Assembly: GCA_008933995.1 (NCBI GenBank)
Contig: WARS01000054.1
Location: 2,347,001 to 2,411,000 of the forward strand
Direction: 5' to 3'
Length of the DNA: 64,000 nucleotides
Source of the DNA: Datnioides undecimradiatus
Taxonomy: Eukaryota; Chordata; Actinopteri; Lobotiformes; Datnioididae
Within the stretch, counting starts at the first letter, position 1; each line of letters starts with the position of its first letter. Below the pieces are notes generated by a model. It saw nothing but the letters and a program-made list of their open reading frames with translations. It did no database searches and was not told the DNA's origin. Position numbers and translations under genes: made by a program. Positions 39,961 through 50,952 of this stretch are shown here, piece by piece.

Positions 39961-40861
39961 TGTCAGGGCTGCTCAGATACGAACACACATATCAATAAAA
40001 AAGTTAACACCTCTAGCAAGATCAGACACATAGCATCTTGAGCTGTTTTTTTTAAGAATTCCAAACAGATGACAGGAAGAGACAAAGTCAAGTTTAATAA
40101 TGTGAAGGTCACATGACACAACACATTACTGAAACATAATGAACTGACAGCTTTCTTCCATAGATCCAATCAGGGATATCCAGTGAAAACTTCATCAAGT
40201 CTACATTTTTACCATGTTCGCAGTATTTTGTCCACCTCCGTTGCAGATACTATATATGCATGCATATGTAGATATGACTGATTGCAGAAATGTGCAGCTC
40301 TCACACCAAGCTATCTCATCATGAGCATGAGAAACGTTGGCGTCCAATACACAATCATTCACCATCTAGCTAGTTTAATATCTGTCAGTAGAATCAACCA
40401 AGTGCGAGTCATCCTGCTGATGCTGTTACTTTCCTCTTTTCTTCCCCTCCCGCTTACTGTACACTCTTCAAGTTTTATGTCTTTAACAGAAATATTTAAA
40501 AAGAAAAAAAGTCACCCTGGAGATAATCATCAACGAACACCAAAATTTCCCAACATGTCTGAGCTATCTTACACGGGATCTGGAATGAGTAATACGTGGT
40601 ATTAATTTTAATTAAATTAATCAATGACAACGCTTGTTAGGGAGGAGAGAGAGCAGAGACGAGGGGAGGAAAGAAGGAGGGGGTTTGAATGAGTGAGAAA
40701 AGATTGAGGGAGAAAAGAAATGCATTCACACCTATCATCTAATTATACAACAACATTAATCCCATTAGGGCTGGAACTGATTGCCAGGGTCCGGACCCCA
40801 GCTGCTCCTGCCTGGGCCTGTTGTTATTGCGGTGGAGCCTCGGCTCCTGCCTGCTGCAGCC

Positions 40862-40928
40862 TGATAACAACTCTAATCACACTTGGCGATCTCTATCTGC
40901 ACCGGAGATCAGGCCCCGCGGCTTATCG
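40862..40928. promoter_or_regulatory. GATA-motif cluster, candidate enhancer
   Basis: TGATAA (40862-40867), CTATCT (40893-40898) and TTATCG (40923-40928) fall in a 67-bp GC-balanced block. GAGATC and CGATCT, which are GATA-like but weaker, lie between them. The block 40620-40960 is non-repetitive. Confidence 0.4.
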
Positions 40929-41443
40929 AAAGTTCACATCAAGCTAAAAGCAGAACAAAGAAGGAGGAAAAAAACACAAGGGAAAGCCACCAAGGCGGTG
41001 CATGAGTCTTCTGGCTGTGTGTTTGTGTGTGTGTGTGCTTGGAATTTAGACATGCTTGTGTTTTATATTTCGCTTTGGCTCACAAAGAATGAATTAATCT
41101 CTCAATTTCGTGTCCATATAACAATCACGTGACCTGAGCCTTGTCAGACTACTGATAAAAGAACAACAGAGTAACATGTTCCCTTCACACAGCCGCTACA
41201 TGCTCAATTGGAACCTGTCTCCAGTCACTTAGAACATCTCAAAATACACATCTTATATAAGCTTTCGAAAAGTTTATCCACTGTTTTATGAACCAAAAAG
41301 GAAAGGGGGAGGAGGAGCTGAGTGTGGTGATTTCCTTGTCTGGCCTCTGCAGGCGTCCTGGTTTGCTTTAAGCTGTGGGAGGCAGCGTATTATTCATGCT
41401 GACCTCTGAGCTCTAGTACTGATGTCATAGGAACCAAGCGTTT

Positions 41444-41457
<14 letters not shown>

Positions 41458-41496
<39 letters not shown>

Positions 41497-41506
41497 CACA
41501 CACAGA
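41458..41506. repeat. (CA)n(TA)n microsatellite
   Basis: A CA array is followed by ATATATATA and a short CA run. Confidence 0.9.
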
Positions 41507-41537
41507 GGCCCAATCAGCAGTGGGGATCTGTAGGGTG

Positions 41538-41570
41538 TTATCTATCTACCATCAGCAGGCCTCCTTATCA
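41538..41570. promoter_or_regulatory. Triple inverted GATA cluster
   Basis: TTATCT (41538-41543) overlaps CTATCT (41542-41547); TTATCA (41565-41570) follows. All share one orientation, in non-repetitive DNA after a CA array. Confidence 0.35.
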
Positions 41571-44500
41571 AGCCAAAACATCTTTCAGAGAGGGGTGGGG
41601 GAAGCAGTAGAGCTGGCTGGGCTGCCATTAAAAACACACCACAACACATTCGTCTACCAGCTATGTGTTCCACACACTTTTTCATTCTTTCTCTACCGCC
41701 TTCTCACCGCTATCCAGCTTCACTCCTCCTCTTCTCCTCTGTCTTATCACGCCATTTTCTTCCTGCTCTTCCTCTGCTTTTCCCTTACTTTAATTATCCA
41801 GAGATCCACCCCCAGTCATTCACAAACAAAAACACAACAATACTAAAAAATGGCATGCAACAGCCAGATGTAATTACAATGTGCCCTCCATCCTCCATCT
41901 CTCCTTCCATCTGCCCAACCTCCCATCTCTCTCTCCCTCACTCTTTTGCTTTCTGCGATATCAGCAGTTGCGATCGCCGCCAAGTTTTATCAAGTCTCCC
42001 ATCTCAACCGCCAAAATATAAGCCCAGGGATCCAGCCTCAGTGGGCTGCCTGCCTGCCTGCCTCCTATCTCTCCATCAAGGAGAGAAGGCTTATCAGGCT
42101 GAAAGATCACCAACCGTTGGGGAGGATGACGCACAAAGAGACACAGACAAATATCTATCTGCTACACAAACACCCGCTTCTCCTCCTCAACTATGGGCCT
42201 CTAGAAAGCCCTGGACTTAATCCATTATTGTTGTAAAAAAAAAAAATAAATAAATAGAAAAAGATATCCATGCTATGTCTTAATGTACCACTCTGGTGTG
42301 TGTGTGTGGGGGGGTGTTGTGTTGTTCTCAATTGTTGCTTTTCTGGTGGGTTTTACCAAAGTTATTTCAGGTCAGAGAATCAGGGGGACCAGCCCTGCTC
42401 CTCTAGGGCTGCACATTTCCAAACTACATCACTACACAGTTTTAACAAAAGTGCTGATTCGATATGGGAGTTTGGACTGATATCAAAACAATAATCACTG
42501 TATAGTCTAAAACTGGTAAAACAGTGTCAGGATCTTCTGATAAAAGAATAAGTCAACAGGATTACAATTTGACCATACATTAAATGCCAGTGTGCTTGAC
42601 AGTTTCTGATACTCAGTGGTGCATACGTATTTTTGTAAAGACAGCCCTTGTTACTCGCTTGCCTTGATTATTGAGGTTACAGGGGTTCACCAAAATTGCA
42701 GGAAGCACTTTATCATAGGGTTCCAAACGAATAAGCTCACGTGAATGAACACTAACATGTAATCAAAGTTATAGCTCGTCCACGCAGCAGAATGAGAAAT
42801 TACATTGTAAAACCAACACTGCTCTTCATTTACAGTGTCTCTGCTGCTTCCATGTACCAGATTCTTTTATTCTTATACATATTCTGAGCACAGGGTTGTA
42901 TTTTTACAATCGGCTTTCCTGTTGCTCACATTCATACAAAGCATTATTTACATTTGAGGTGATGTGCATGTTGCTTCCTCTGAAAGGAGTTACCCATGAC
43001 ACCCTTCTTCTTTGGTTTGCAGAGGTGTGTACTTATTGCAGAAGCTCAATTGCCACTTTACTGACAGCACAGCTGCCTTACAGTTTTGCATGATATTTCA
43101 ATCTATGCCACTGAATTAAAAGCACCTCCTCACGTTCTGCTGGATGTCCTGGTTATCGATTGAAAACATTTCCTCCATTTTTCATAAATGAAGAAAACAG
43201 CAATTGTATAGTTTACTGTTAGGTCAGGGCTGCACCACATCAGAGTGACATTTTATAATGAATCCATTGGGGTACAGAGCATGACCTGTTTATCAACTTT
43301 TTATTGCTCAAAGCATTCATATTTTCATCTTCTGGGCACTGTTGAAGACTCCATGCACCTGCATCATGGTAAATGCCTTCCTTGTCCAATGGAAAGCTAC
43401 TGTAGTTTGAGATAAGTTTGTATTATCAGCAGACTAACACCAAAACAGACTTGATTACAGCTCTAAATAAAGCTAAATTACAAAAACAATTGTTGGCCTA
43501 CAACAGTGTTTGCTATGAATAATTTTGCGAAAACAAGTTTCAACTGTATTACTGTGATAATGAAACTCAACCCAGCAACACTATGACCGGGCTGGAATCC
43601 GTCATATCAGAAAGAGCAAGCAGCATGCTCAAAACAACATGGTGGACACACTGCCTCAGTAGTAATCGTAATAGTTGTAGTGGTAGCACCGGCAGCCCCC
43701 ACCTCTGCTGAACCCCCACACATCCTAGTCGAACAAAGTCCTTATCACTCCTCACTCTTTCCTATCAAAATGTCTGCCAAATCACAAGAGAGTCACGGGG
43801 CTGGGAGCCTGGCTGGCCTCGACCACAACCAGGGCCTGGTGCACAGGGAAGCATAGTGGACCAGAAGTACTGATAAAGACGGCCATGACACCCCTGAGAC
43901 ACACACACGTACACACATACTCTCTCTCTCATACACGTCAAGTCTAGTCTTGGTTTATCAGCCTCAGGGTCTGGAATACATCTCCAGGCTTTACTGTAGG
44001 TGCCTGCTGGGAGTTCACAGCTGATAGGCCTTTCCATGGAAATATATGAAAAAGCAGGAAGCAACAGACTCTATAGGCAACTTGCAGTGGTACACCAGAA
44101 AAAGCTCATTAAGAGAGATTCTCAATGGCTGCCCAGCAAATATGCTAGATCATGATGGATGCATCAGTAAGTTCAATGCCATCGGGGACCTATGGACCTA
44201 TGGAAGAAAGTGAGCAGCAAATAGCAACTTGAACCACATCCTCGAGTTAAGAATGAACACCTCGCTCTCATCTGCAAAGAGCCGGCCACAGCATTGCACT
44301 TGCCAATGCAGGTTAACAAACTAATGCTATTGATTAAACAGTGTATGTATTTAAGCTGGTTGTATATTTTTTAAATGACTCTACTGCAGGTGTGTAGTCA
44401 GTGTTTACATAACTTTAAACTAGATACATCTCTACCAAGAAGATCACAAATAAAATAATCAACTGAATGAATCTTTTCACATCCTCTAGATTATTTATAT

Positions 44501-45291
44501 ACCTGATACTGTAAATGATCATCACATTCAAAATGTGATTTTGCTCTTCAAAAAGCAGAAAGTGAATTACTCATCTGTATTTGCGTGCTGCAGTTGTGAG
44601 CCGCTTGGCCTGACACGACGCTCCTTGCTTCTTTTGACCTCTTGCTCTCAACAACACGACATTGCTGACGAGTGAGGTTTGCACTAGAGCGTGAAAAAAA
44701 AAGTTGCTCACTTGTTTTGGGGGCATTTTTCCCAAAATCAGTGCTTGCAGAAATAGCACACCTGCCATCACCTAACTTACATAATCAGGTTATTTTGATC
44801 ACTAACTGTCGACTCAATAATGTTCCTGTGTGAGACAATGCAGCCTTAACTTTCCAAATGTTGCTGGTAGACGGCAGGTTTCTGGGAACACAGTGACACA
44901 AGCACTGATGACAAGATATTATTTGTTCAGTGTGATAATTTACCAAACAAACTGCCTTGCCGCTGTTGTGGTTTTAATACCAGCTGTAGCCTCCAAACAT
45001 TTACATGCACACTTTTCACTTAATCTTTCACCTCCATTATAATGACATTGAATTTAAAGTGAGAATCTTCATCAGCTCAGAGTGCAACAGGCCTATCCTT
45101 TGGCCTCACAAAGCACGGGGATAATGACAACATCATTAATATGCTTTTATATCAACTTTGAACATCAGTCACCAGCGATAAACCTCACACGTTTTATAAA
45201 CAGGAAGAACTCGACGAGCACGGGGACCAGCCAAGCGCCAGACCAAGAAAAAGGCCTTTCAAGCGGACCTAAGATGCATTATTGAGTTAAA

Positions 45292-45502
45292 AGGATAGAT
45301 GAAAAAAAGATCCAATTGTAAGCAGCTATCAGCCGGAGAGATCAGCCAGGCGGCCTATCTGACGCCCCATCTCTGGAAAAGAGAAGTGAAAAGCCAGGGG
45401 GAAAATGCAACGCCAGCCTCGGCGCTGCCTCAGACAGAAAACAAATAAAAAAGATCCAATTTTAATCTTTATCTGGGCTCACATCGGATCGCTGCTTTAT
45501 CT
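45292..45502. promoter_or_regulatory. GATA-motif cluster in proximal intron 1
   Basis: GGATAG (45292-45297), CTATCA (45326-45331), CTATCT (45355-45360), TTATCT (45469-45474) and TTATCT (45497-45502) lie 500-730 bp inside the intron from exon 1. The sequence is non-repetitive and GC-balanced. Its position just downstream of the promoter makes it a plausible first-intron enhancer. Confidence 0.45.
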
Positions 45503-45899
45503 CTGTTCACATCGGCTTTTTCAAAGAACACTGACGTTTCCACAACAGAATTAAACAGGAAGCCACGGCTATACAGTTTAGCTGCCAATGGACAGGGTAT
45601 TCTTTGCAGGGTAATAAATGAGAACCTTTTATATTCTAACACAGTCTAGATAGCGAGGCCGCTAAAGTTGTGCTCTAATAATTCTGAAAAACGGTCCAAG
45701 GAAAAGTGAGAACAACGTTACTCGGTTATTCCGCAAAATGCCGCTGCTTTGTAGCCTACTTTAAGTCTTCTGTGTTGGTCTAGATTGTGTTTTAGGCGAT
45801 ATTTACCCATACAACGGTGTCATAAAACTACTGGCAAGCCACTCGGCCGTTGCAGTTGGGTTTCATACTACTTATTAACTTTATGAACGTACAGTTCCA

Positions 45900-46680
45900 C
45901 TGAACCGCCGCACACAACGTGCGTCTCTTTCCCAGTGCGCGCGTGGCTCTCCACATATTATTTTTCACAGTGCTTCCAGGAGAAAAAAACATGAGTAATG
46001 AACTTGTTCAATTCTTACGCTTTATCTGCCGGGGTTTGCTCTGCTTTCTCCGGGACATGGCTGCTCTTCCTGCGACTAGGAGCCCGCCTGGACGCACTGA
46101 CAGAGCGGCAGAGAAGCGGTCTGGTTCTTCTGCTTTCTGCTTCTTCTCTCTCCACCGTTTATTGCTGCGACGCGGCGCTCCGATCAGCGACCGGAGAAAT
46201 CCGCATGACCCGCCTGCACTTTGATATCTTCTGCCACGACAGCTAACGAAGTGCTACCTGTAGCTCAGTCCGTGTACTTGTCACCGCACTCCTCCTTTTC
46301 TTCCCAAACGTGCCTTCACCTCACCTTTCCCCTTCGTTTTCCTTCTTAACGTTATTCCTTCACTGGACGCGCCTCCGCAACACTAGTGCGTCTGTCAGCG
46401 AGTACAGTTGCGTGTCTTCAGAAATATTAACACTGATGAATAATAACAGTTATATGGAGGTCAGCGGAGTGACTGCTATTGTATTCTGTCAAGTTTCCTC
46501 TCGCCGGTCCGCCCCCTCGTCCGCTCGCACTATCTCTGAACCGGGGAGCTACTTTCAATGGAGCTCGAGCGCTACAGTCAACTCTGCTTACTACTGAGGA
46601 GAAAACGCGACTGTGGAACGCCCCCTGCGTCTGACGTTGGGCACCGCACTCGTCTGTTATTGGTGTACACGTCTCCCATG
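45900..46680 (-). promoter_or_regulatory. zfpm1: CpG-rich promoter and 5' region of the FOG gene
   Basis: CpG is frequent here and rare in the flanks, as expected of a vertebrate promoter island. On the minus strand, upstream of the start codon, there are GC boxes (minus GGGGGCGG near 46509-46517, and another near 46619-46628) and a CCAAT box (plus ATTGG at 46659-46663). I see no clear TATA box at a fixed distance, consistent with dispersed initiation. The exact start site and the extent of the 5' UTR cannot be told from sequence. Confidence 0.75.
46019..46058 (-). CDS. zfpm1: FOG coding exon 1 (FOG repression motif)
   Basis: The ATG at 46058-46056 sits in a good Kozak context (GCAGCCATGT). 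It encodes M-S-R-R-K-Q-S-K-P-R-Q-I-K followed by C, then the strong donor GTAAGA at 46018. This 13-residue N-terminus is the FOG repression motif, which recruits the NuRD corepressor through RbAp-type subunits. The same R-R-K-Q-x-x-P motif opens SALL and BCL11 proteins. With exon 2 the split codon reads Arg, giving I-K-R-S-L-G-D. Lys at position 8 matches FOG2 as I remember it (FOG1 has Asn), but the residues after the junction match FOG1. Very short first coding exons followed by a long intron are usual for this family. The coding part alone is reported; the 5' UTR lies to the right in the CpG-rich region. Confidence 0.88.
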
Positions 46681-47393
46681 TACAAACAAGCATGTTTTTT
46701 TTTAATCTCTCAAAATAAAGTAATATATAAGGCATATTATTTAACATCTCTACTGCATGGTTATTCAGTTGCTGTATTTATGTAAAAAGCTAGCTAAATC
46801 AATGATACATCAGCCACAAGAGCCTGTTCTGTGTCTGAGAGATACTGAATATTCATTGTCAATTTAAATATTCACTGAAGTTGTTGTTTGACAACTTTAT
46901 GATGCTATAATAATAATTGCCATTTCCAAAAAAAAAGTGTATCATTGTTGTTTTGGGACAAACATTGTTTTTCAACTTTTTTTATTTGAGCTTCTTAAGT
47001 TCTGGACACTCATGAACCTCTAAAATGATTTGGATTTGACTGAAACATTACTTTTCTTGTACTTTTCTGAGCAGTATTTCAAACCAATTTACTTGCTATC
47101 ATATGCTATTTAAAATTTCATATTTATCTAATGTGTAATTCATGGTAATGTTGAGAGCTTTCATTGTACTGTACTTCTTGTTGAAATGTGATACAGACAT
47201 GAGATTAGCCAGGATTTCCTTTAGGGCTGACGACAGACGGCTTTGTTTTCCTGCATGGATGACTCAGATTGAAGTTACAAAGTACAGTAGCTGTATTAGA
47301 CTATGATATACAATGGTTATCTAGGGATGCACATGTAAGTGAATTTGTGCATACGTTTGCTTGTTTTCACTAACATCATCACTAGACTATGTA

Positions 47394-47483
47394 AAGTGAG
47401 TTTTCATAGTGAAAAGTGAGTTTTCATAGTGAAAAGTGAGTCTTCATAGTGAAAAATGAGTTTTCATAGTGAAAAGTGAGTTT
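47394..47483. repeat. 20-bp minisatellite with palindromic units
   Basis: Four complete 20-bp units start at 47401, 47421, 47441 and 47461, with partial units at both ends. Each contains TTTTCA-TAG-TGAAAA (one TTCTTCA variant), a perfect inverted repeat with a 3-base loop in most units. Confidence 0.92.
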
Positions 47484-48668
47484 GGGGAAAATGCTGTCCA
47501 AGAAAAAAGTGTTTAGCAGGTTTCACAGTGTTCACTGTTTCATCCAAGCTTTTTAATATCTTTACTTATTTACAGTAAGAACATGATAAGAAAGGTGTAT
47601 ATAGCACCTGTTTAGGAATGAAAGGTTTTACCATTGATTTCAAAAATTGATATAATGAGAAACTCTGAAGCTAGTTTTATGGTTCATACATCCACATCCC
47701 TGTTTAAAATAACAGTACACTGCAGAAATGTTCCTATTTTCAACAAAGCAGTGAACTTTAAATCAGGTAACCTCCAGCCACTGGTTAATCATGACATTTC
47801 ATTCCATCCAGATTTGAACCAGCCAGGCCAGGGTCATACAATTGTTTTTCGAAATGTGCTGCTGTCTTGTTGCAGAAAAAAAAGAGTGGAGCCAATGTTG
47901 GCGCCTTACCAGCCAACTTCACTGATGCCACCTAGTGGCCATTTTTCAAATCCTCTGAGTGTTTCGCGGGAGCTTGGAGAGGTCAGAGCTGAAAAATACA
48001 CTTTACATGTAGTCCGTGCAGTTGCATGGAGACTTTACAATTATATAGAAGAGCATTATAATAAGACAGTATAGGAGGAGCTCCATCGTTGAAGCTATGT
48101 TCTACAGGGTTTCATTGATGACACACGGTAACCTATTGTCCCAGTGAAAACCTCCAGAACAGTTTCATTGCTCCTTGTCACAGATTCTCCAGATGCGTGG
48201 GCCTATCCAATAGGGATGACGTTCTCCAGTAGTATGTTACACAGTATGCACTCTGAATGCAGTGTATCACTTTCCTGTCCTATACTGGGTAATATTTTGG
48301 AGATTTTGTCACTAATGCAAATTCCAGTTTTGTAGTCTATTTTTTTTAGTCCTGAGTTTCCAGATTTCAATCATTCAGGAAGCTAGATCTTTCATTTTAA
48401 TTTTTCTGTGTGTGTCTGGTGTCATTTTTCTGTTTTTCAATCCATGATTACAGACAGTGGTCAGATTGTGTTTTATTAACATCTTTTAATATATATGTGT
48501 GTGTGTGTGTGTGTGTTTATGGATTTTAGTCACATTGTGTATGAGCCCACAGACATTACACTGTTTACAAGTCAAATAGTCATCAACTGCATATCCCTGC
48601 CAAGAATGACAGATATGAAAAACAACATTATTGTTTACTGTCTGAATACTGTCTGCTTTTCAAGGGCA

Positions 48669-48740
48669 TCACAGCAAGAAACCTTCATTTTCAGAACATA
48701 CTCTGTTGTTGTTGTATGCGAAGTGATTTCATCACATCAA
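48669..48740. repeat. Local direct repeat, copy 1
   Basis: About 70 bp starting CACAGCAAGAAACC is repeated at 49071-49149 with few changes. The main difference is the number of GTT units (three here, five in copy 2). Confidence 0.85.
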
Positions 48741-49070
48741 CAATGGACACATTTTTGAATATTCTAACAAGAAACTTTAAGAAGTAAATGTATTGTTTTT
48801 TATAGCTGATATATACTTGAGGTTGATGCTGACAAATCTCTTGAGTCTTGCAGAGAGCCAATGTAAACATCAAATGTTTTTACAGTTTAATATGAACTGA
48901 GATTATCTGCTGCATATTGAATTAGACAAGTGACTTTAGTGAGGAAGGAGTAATACGATAAAAAAAATCTGTTTCACCAGCTCTTTGGCTTCCTTACAAC
49001 AGCAGTGTTGGAGCATCTGATCCAAAATATTTTCACATCTAATTTGGTCAATAAGGATTTATTTTGGTGC

Positions 49071-49149
49071 TCACAGCAAGAAACCTTCATTTTTAGAACA
49101 TACTCTGTTGTTGTTGTTGTTGTATTTGAAGTGATTTCATCACATCACA
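49071..49149. repeat. Local direct repeat, copy 2
   Basis: Second copy of 48669-48740, about 400 bp downstream. Both copies end with the near-palindrome GTGATTTCATCAC. Confidence 0.85.
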
Positions 49150-50395
49150 TGAATTATGCCAGCAATAATTCAGTATATGACAAAATACCAGTGGCACTCC
49201 TAAAAACCACAGTTGTGCTTTCTGTTTAGTGCTACATAGCAAAGTTTTGCAAATGCGTGGTTGCACATGCAATTGCAAGACCTTAGAGTTAGACTGGCAG
49301 AAACCCAAAACTGAAGGTAATTAGGTAGGCAAGGGTCAAAACAAGGTAATCAGGCAGAACACACAAACTTTTCTGACAAGCAGTAGGCTGGGAATCCAAG
49401 GTCCAAGAGCCTGGCAAAGATACAGACAGTCAGAAGTGGACCCACTTGTTTGATTACATCAGAGATGGGATACAAGCCTGCAAACCGAGTTGCCTGCTTA
49501 AGGGAACTAACCCAGAGGAACAAGTACAATGTGGACACACTGACCATCAGGGCTGGGGTATAATAGCAACCACTGCTCCACTAGTATAGTACTAGATTGG
49601 GAAGATGAAGAAACCCTGAGTGAGGAAGGGACAACTGGCCCCAGGAAAAAAATCCAGGGGTCTGCTGTTATCAAAACACAAGTGGGTGTGCCAGGTATAG
49701 AGATTGTTGTAAGACAAAAAAAAGAAAGGTTCCTGATACAGTACTGGATCAGTTCCGGGATTCTGTCATGATGAGCAGAGATTTCTGAGAATCCTGTCCA
49801 ATGGAGGTGAGTGGCTGTTTATAGCGCTGGATGAGACTTGTTTGTGACATTTTATCATTATATCAGGTCTATATTAGCTGGGTTCATTCTGGCCAGATTA
49901 AATTCTAACAGTTCAGAAGTAGGTAAGCACAATTAAAACTAGTCAATCTGACAAAAAGGCAAAGTTATTTAACTATGGATAAGCTGGGAATCCAAGGTCC
50001 AGACTTCACCCAGAGGTACAAATAACCATGTAAGGCACTTTGTTGCCAAAGGGGGTAAATAGCAAAACAGGAGTAAACCAGACAAGCAGGAAAGCAGCAG
50101 GAAATGAGCTGAGATAGGTTGGTAGAAGTATCACATAGCAAATTTAAAAATGTTGGGCAGGTAAACGAATGAGTTCAGAGAAACAGTGGCAAAGGAGGAG
50201 TTACTGGAAGTAAGGAGGGAGTGTCTGTATCTGGAATGACAGGGAGAGTAGGTGGCAAGGTGAAAGGGCAAAACAACTTGATAAATGTAATGGGCTGGGG
50301 ATGTGACATAAATGAAGATGGTGAACCTGCTATATATATCAGCATGTTAATGTTCTGCTAACATTATTCTGAGCTTGTTGACAGTAGCAGGTGGC

Positions 50396-50952
50396 TTAAA
50401 GGGGACATATTGTGGCAGCTGAAAGCTGTTTTAAACAGGGCCTGGATGTCTTAAAAACAAGCTTTTGAAATTTTTTGCAAAAAAAACTGAAATTCAGCCT
50501 CTGAGGAGGGTCTGTAGTCTCCCATTCTCTACCTTCATTATCTATGAGGAGTTCCAAGTGGGCGGGGAGGCTATGATAATGGAGTGCTGTGCTGATTGGC
50601 TGCCTGGACTATGGAGGGGGAGGGTGCAGAGCGGTGCAGGACCGGTATCCAACATGGCTACCACTCCCGACGAACAGCCTGCGACACACCGCTAGCTTAC
50701 CACTGGAAACACTGAACTTCACCTAGCGGGATGAACGCCCCAGAGGAGGATGGCCTATGTAAATCACTCTTGTCATTACGTAACAACAGGAGCTGGATCT
50801 GAACGGCCTGTAGGAGCCCCATTTTACCGGTGGGTGGGCTGTAGAGACGATGCAGGACTTCCTCACTCTCTGAGTTGGTAGGCTGAGGGGGGACTAGTTT
50901 AAATATGTATAGACAAGAAAAAAATGTGCTTTTCATAATATGTCTCCTTTAA
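50396..50952. mobile_element. TTAA-flanked MITE-like element
   Basis: TTAA at 50396-50399 and 50949-50952 bounds imperfect inverted ends (AGGGGACATATTGTG on the left; reverse complement AGGAGACATATTATG on the right). The 557-bp interior has no supported coding region. TTAA duplication suggests mobilisation by a piggyBac-type transposase, but TTAA could instead be part of the inverted repeat, so the superfamily is uncertain. Confidence 0.6.

Larger units (their letters stand above)
4619..46018 (-). other. zfpm1: FOG-gene intron 1 (41.4 kb)
   Basis: The intron is bounded by GTAAGA at 46018 and TGTCAG at 4619 on the minus strand. I see no other supported exon in it on either strand. Long open frames inside are CA/TG/GA repeat readings or are shorter than chance would produce in 41 kb. 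The content is many microsatellites, one dead Tc1/mariner copy, one assembly gap with adapter, and several non-repetitive blocks with clustered GATA motifs. The rest is AT-rich DNA in which I see no gene or named element. A long first intron holding regulatory DNA is usual for developmental transcription cofactors. Confidence 0.8.
46681..50395. other. Upstream intergenic DNA, no gene seen
   Basis: AT-rich DNA upstream of the FOG promoter. The longest open frame, plus strand 47634-48074, has no recognisable domain, family resemblance or promoter context and I treat it as chance. The segment holds a 20-bp minisatellite, a local duplication and, from about 49.3 kb, sequence with the texture of LTR or other transposon debris. 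Confidence 0.6.

Noticed and set aside
41663-42220. 185-codon plus-strand frame
   Set aside because: Pyrimidine-rich low-complexity sequence gives Ser/Pro/Leu-rich reading; no domain, and it lies in the intron of a minus-strand gene without splice context.
45919-46246. Two plus-strand frames of 101 and 82 codons over the CpG-rich region
   Set aside because: They are antisense to FOG exon 1 and its 5' region; GC-rich sequence has few stops. No family resemblance.
46427-46747. Minus-strand 106-codon frame upstream of the FOG start
   Set aside because: It lies in promoter or 5' UTR sequence, in GC-rich DNA, with no recognisable motif. It could at most be an upstream open frame if the transcript starts that far out.
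47394-47483. Possible CRISPR-like array
   Set aside because: Units are contiguous 20-bp tandem repeats without spacers, in a vertebrate genome; it is a minisatellite.
47800-47830. Possible tRNA T-arm (GGTTCAAATCTGG on the minus strand)
   Set aside because: No acceptor or anticodon stem of matching length around it.
47634-48074. 146-codon plus-strand frame
   Set aside because: No domain, no splice or promoter context that fits, composition like its AT-rich surroundings. Chance frame.
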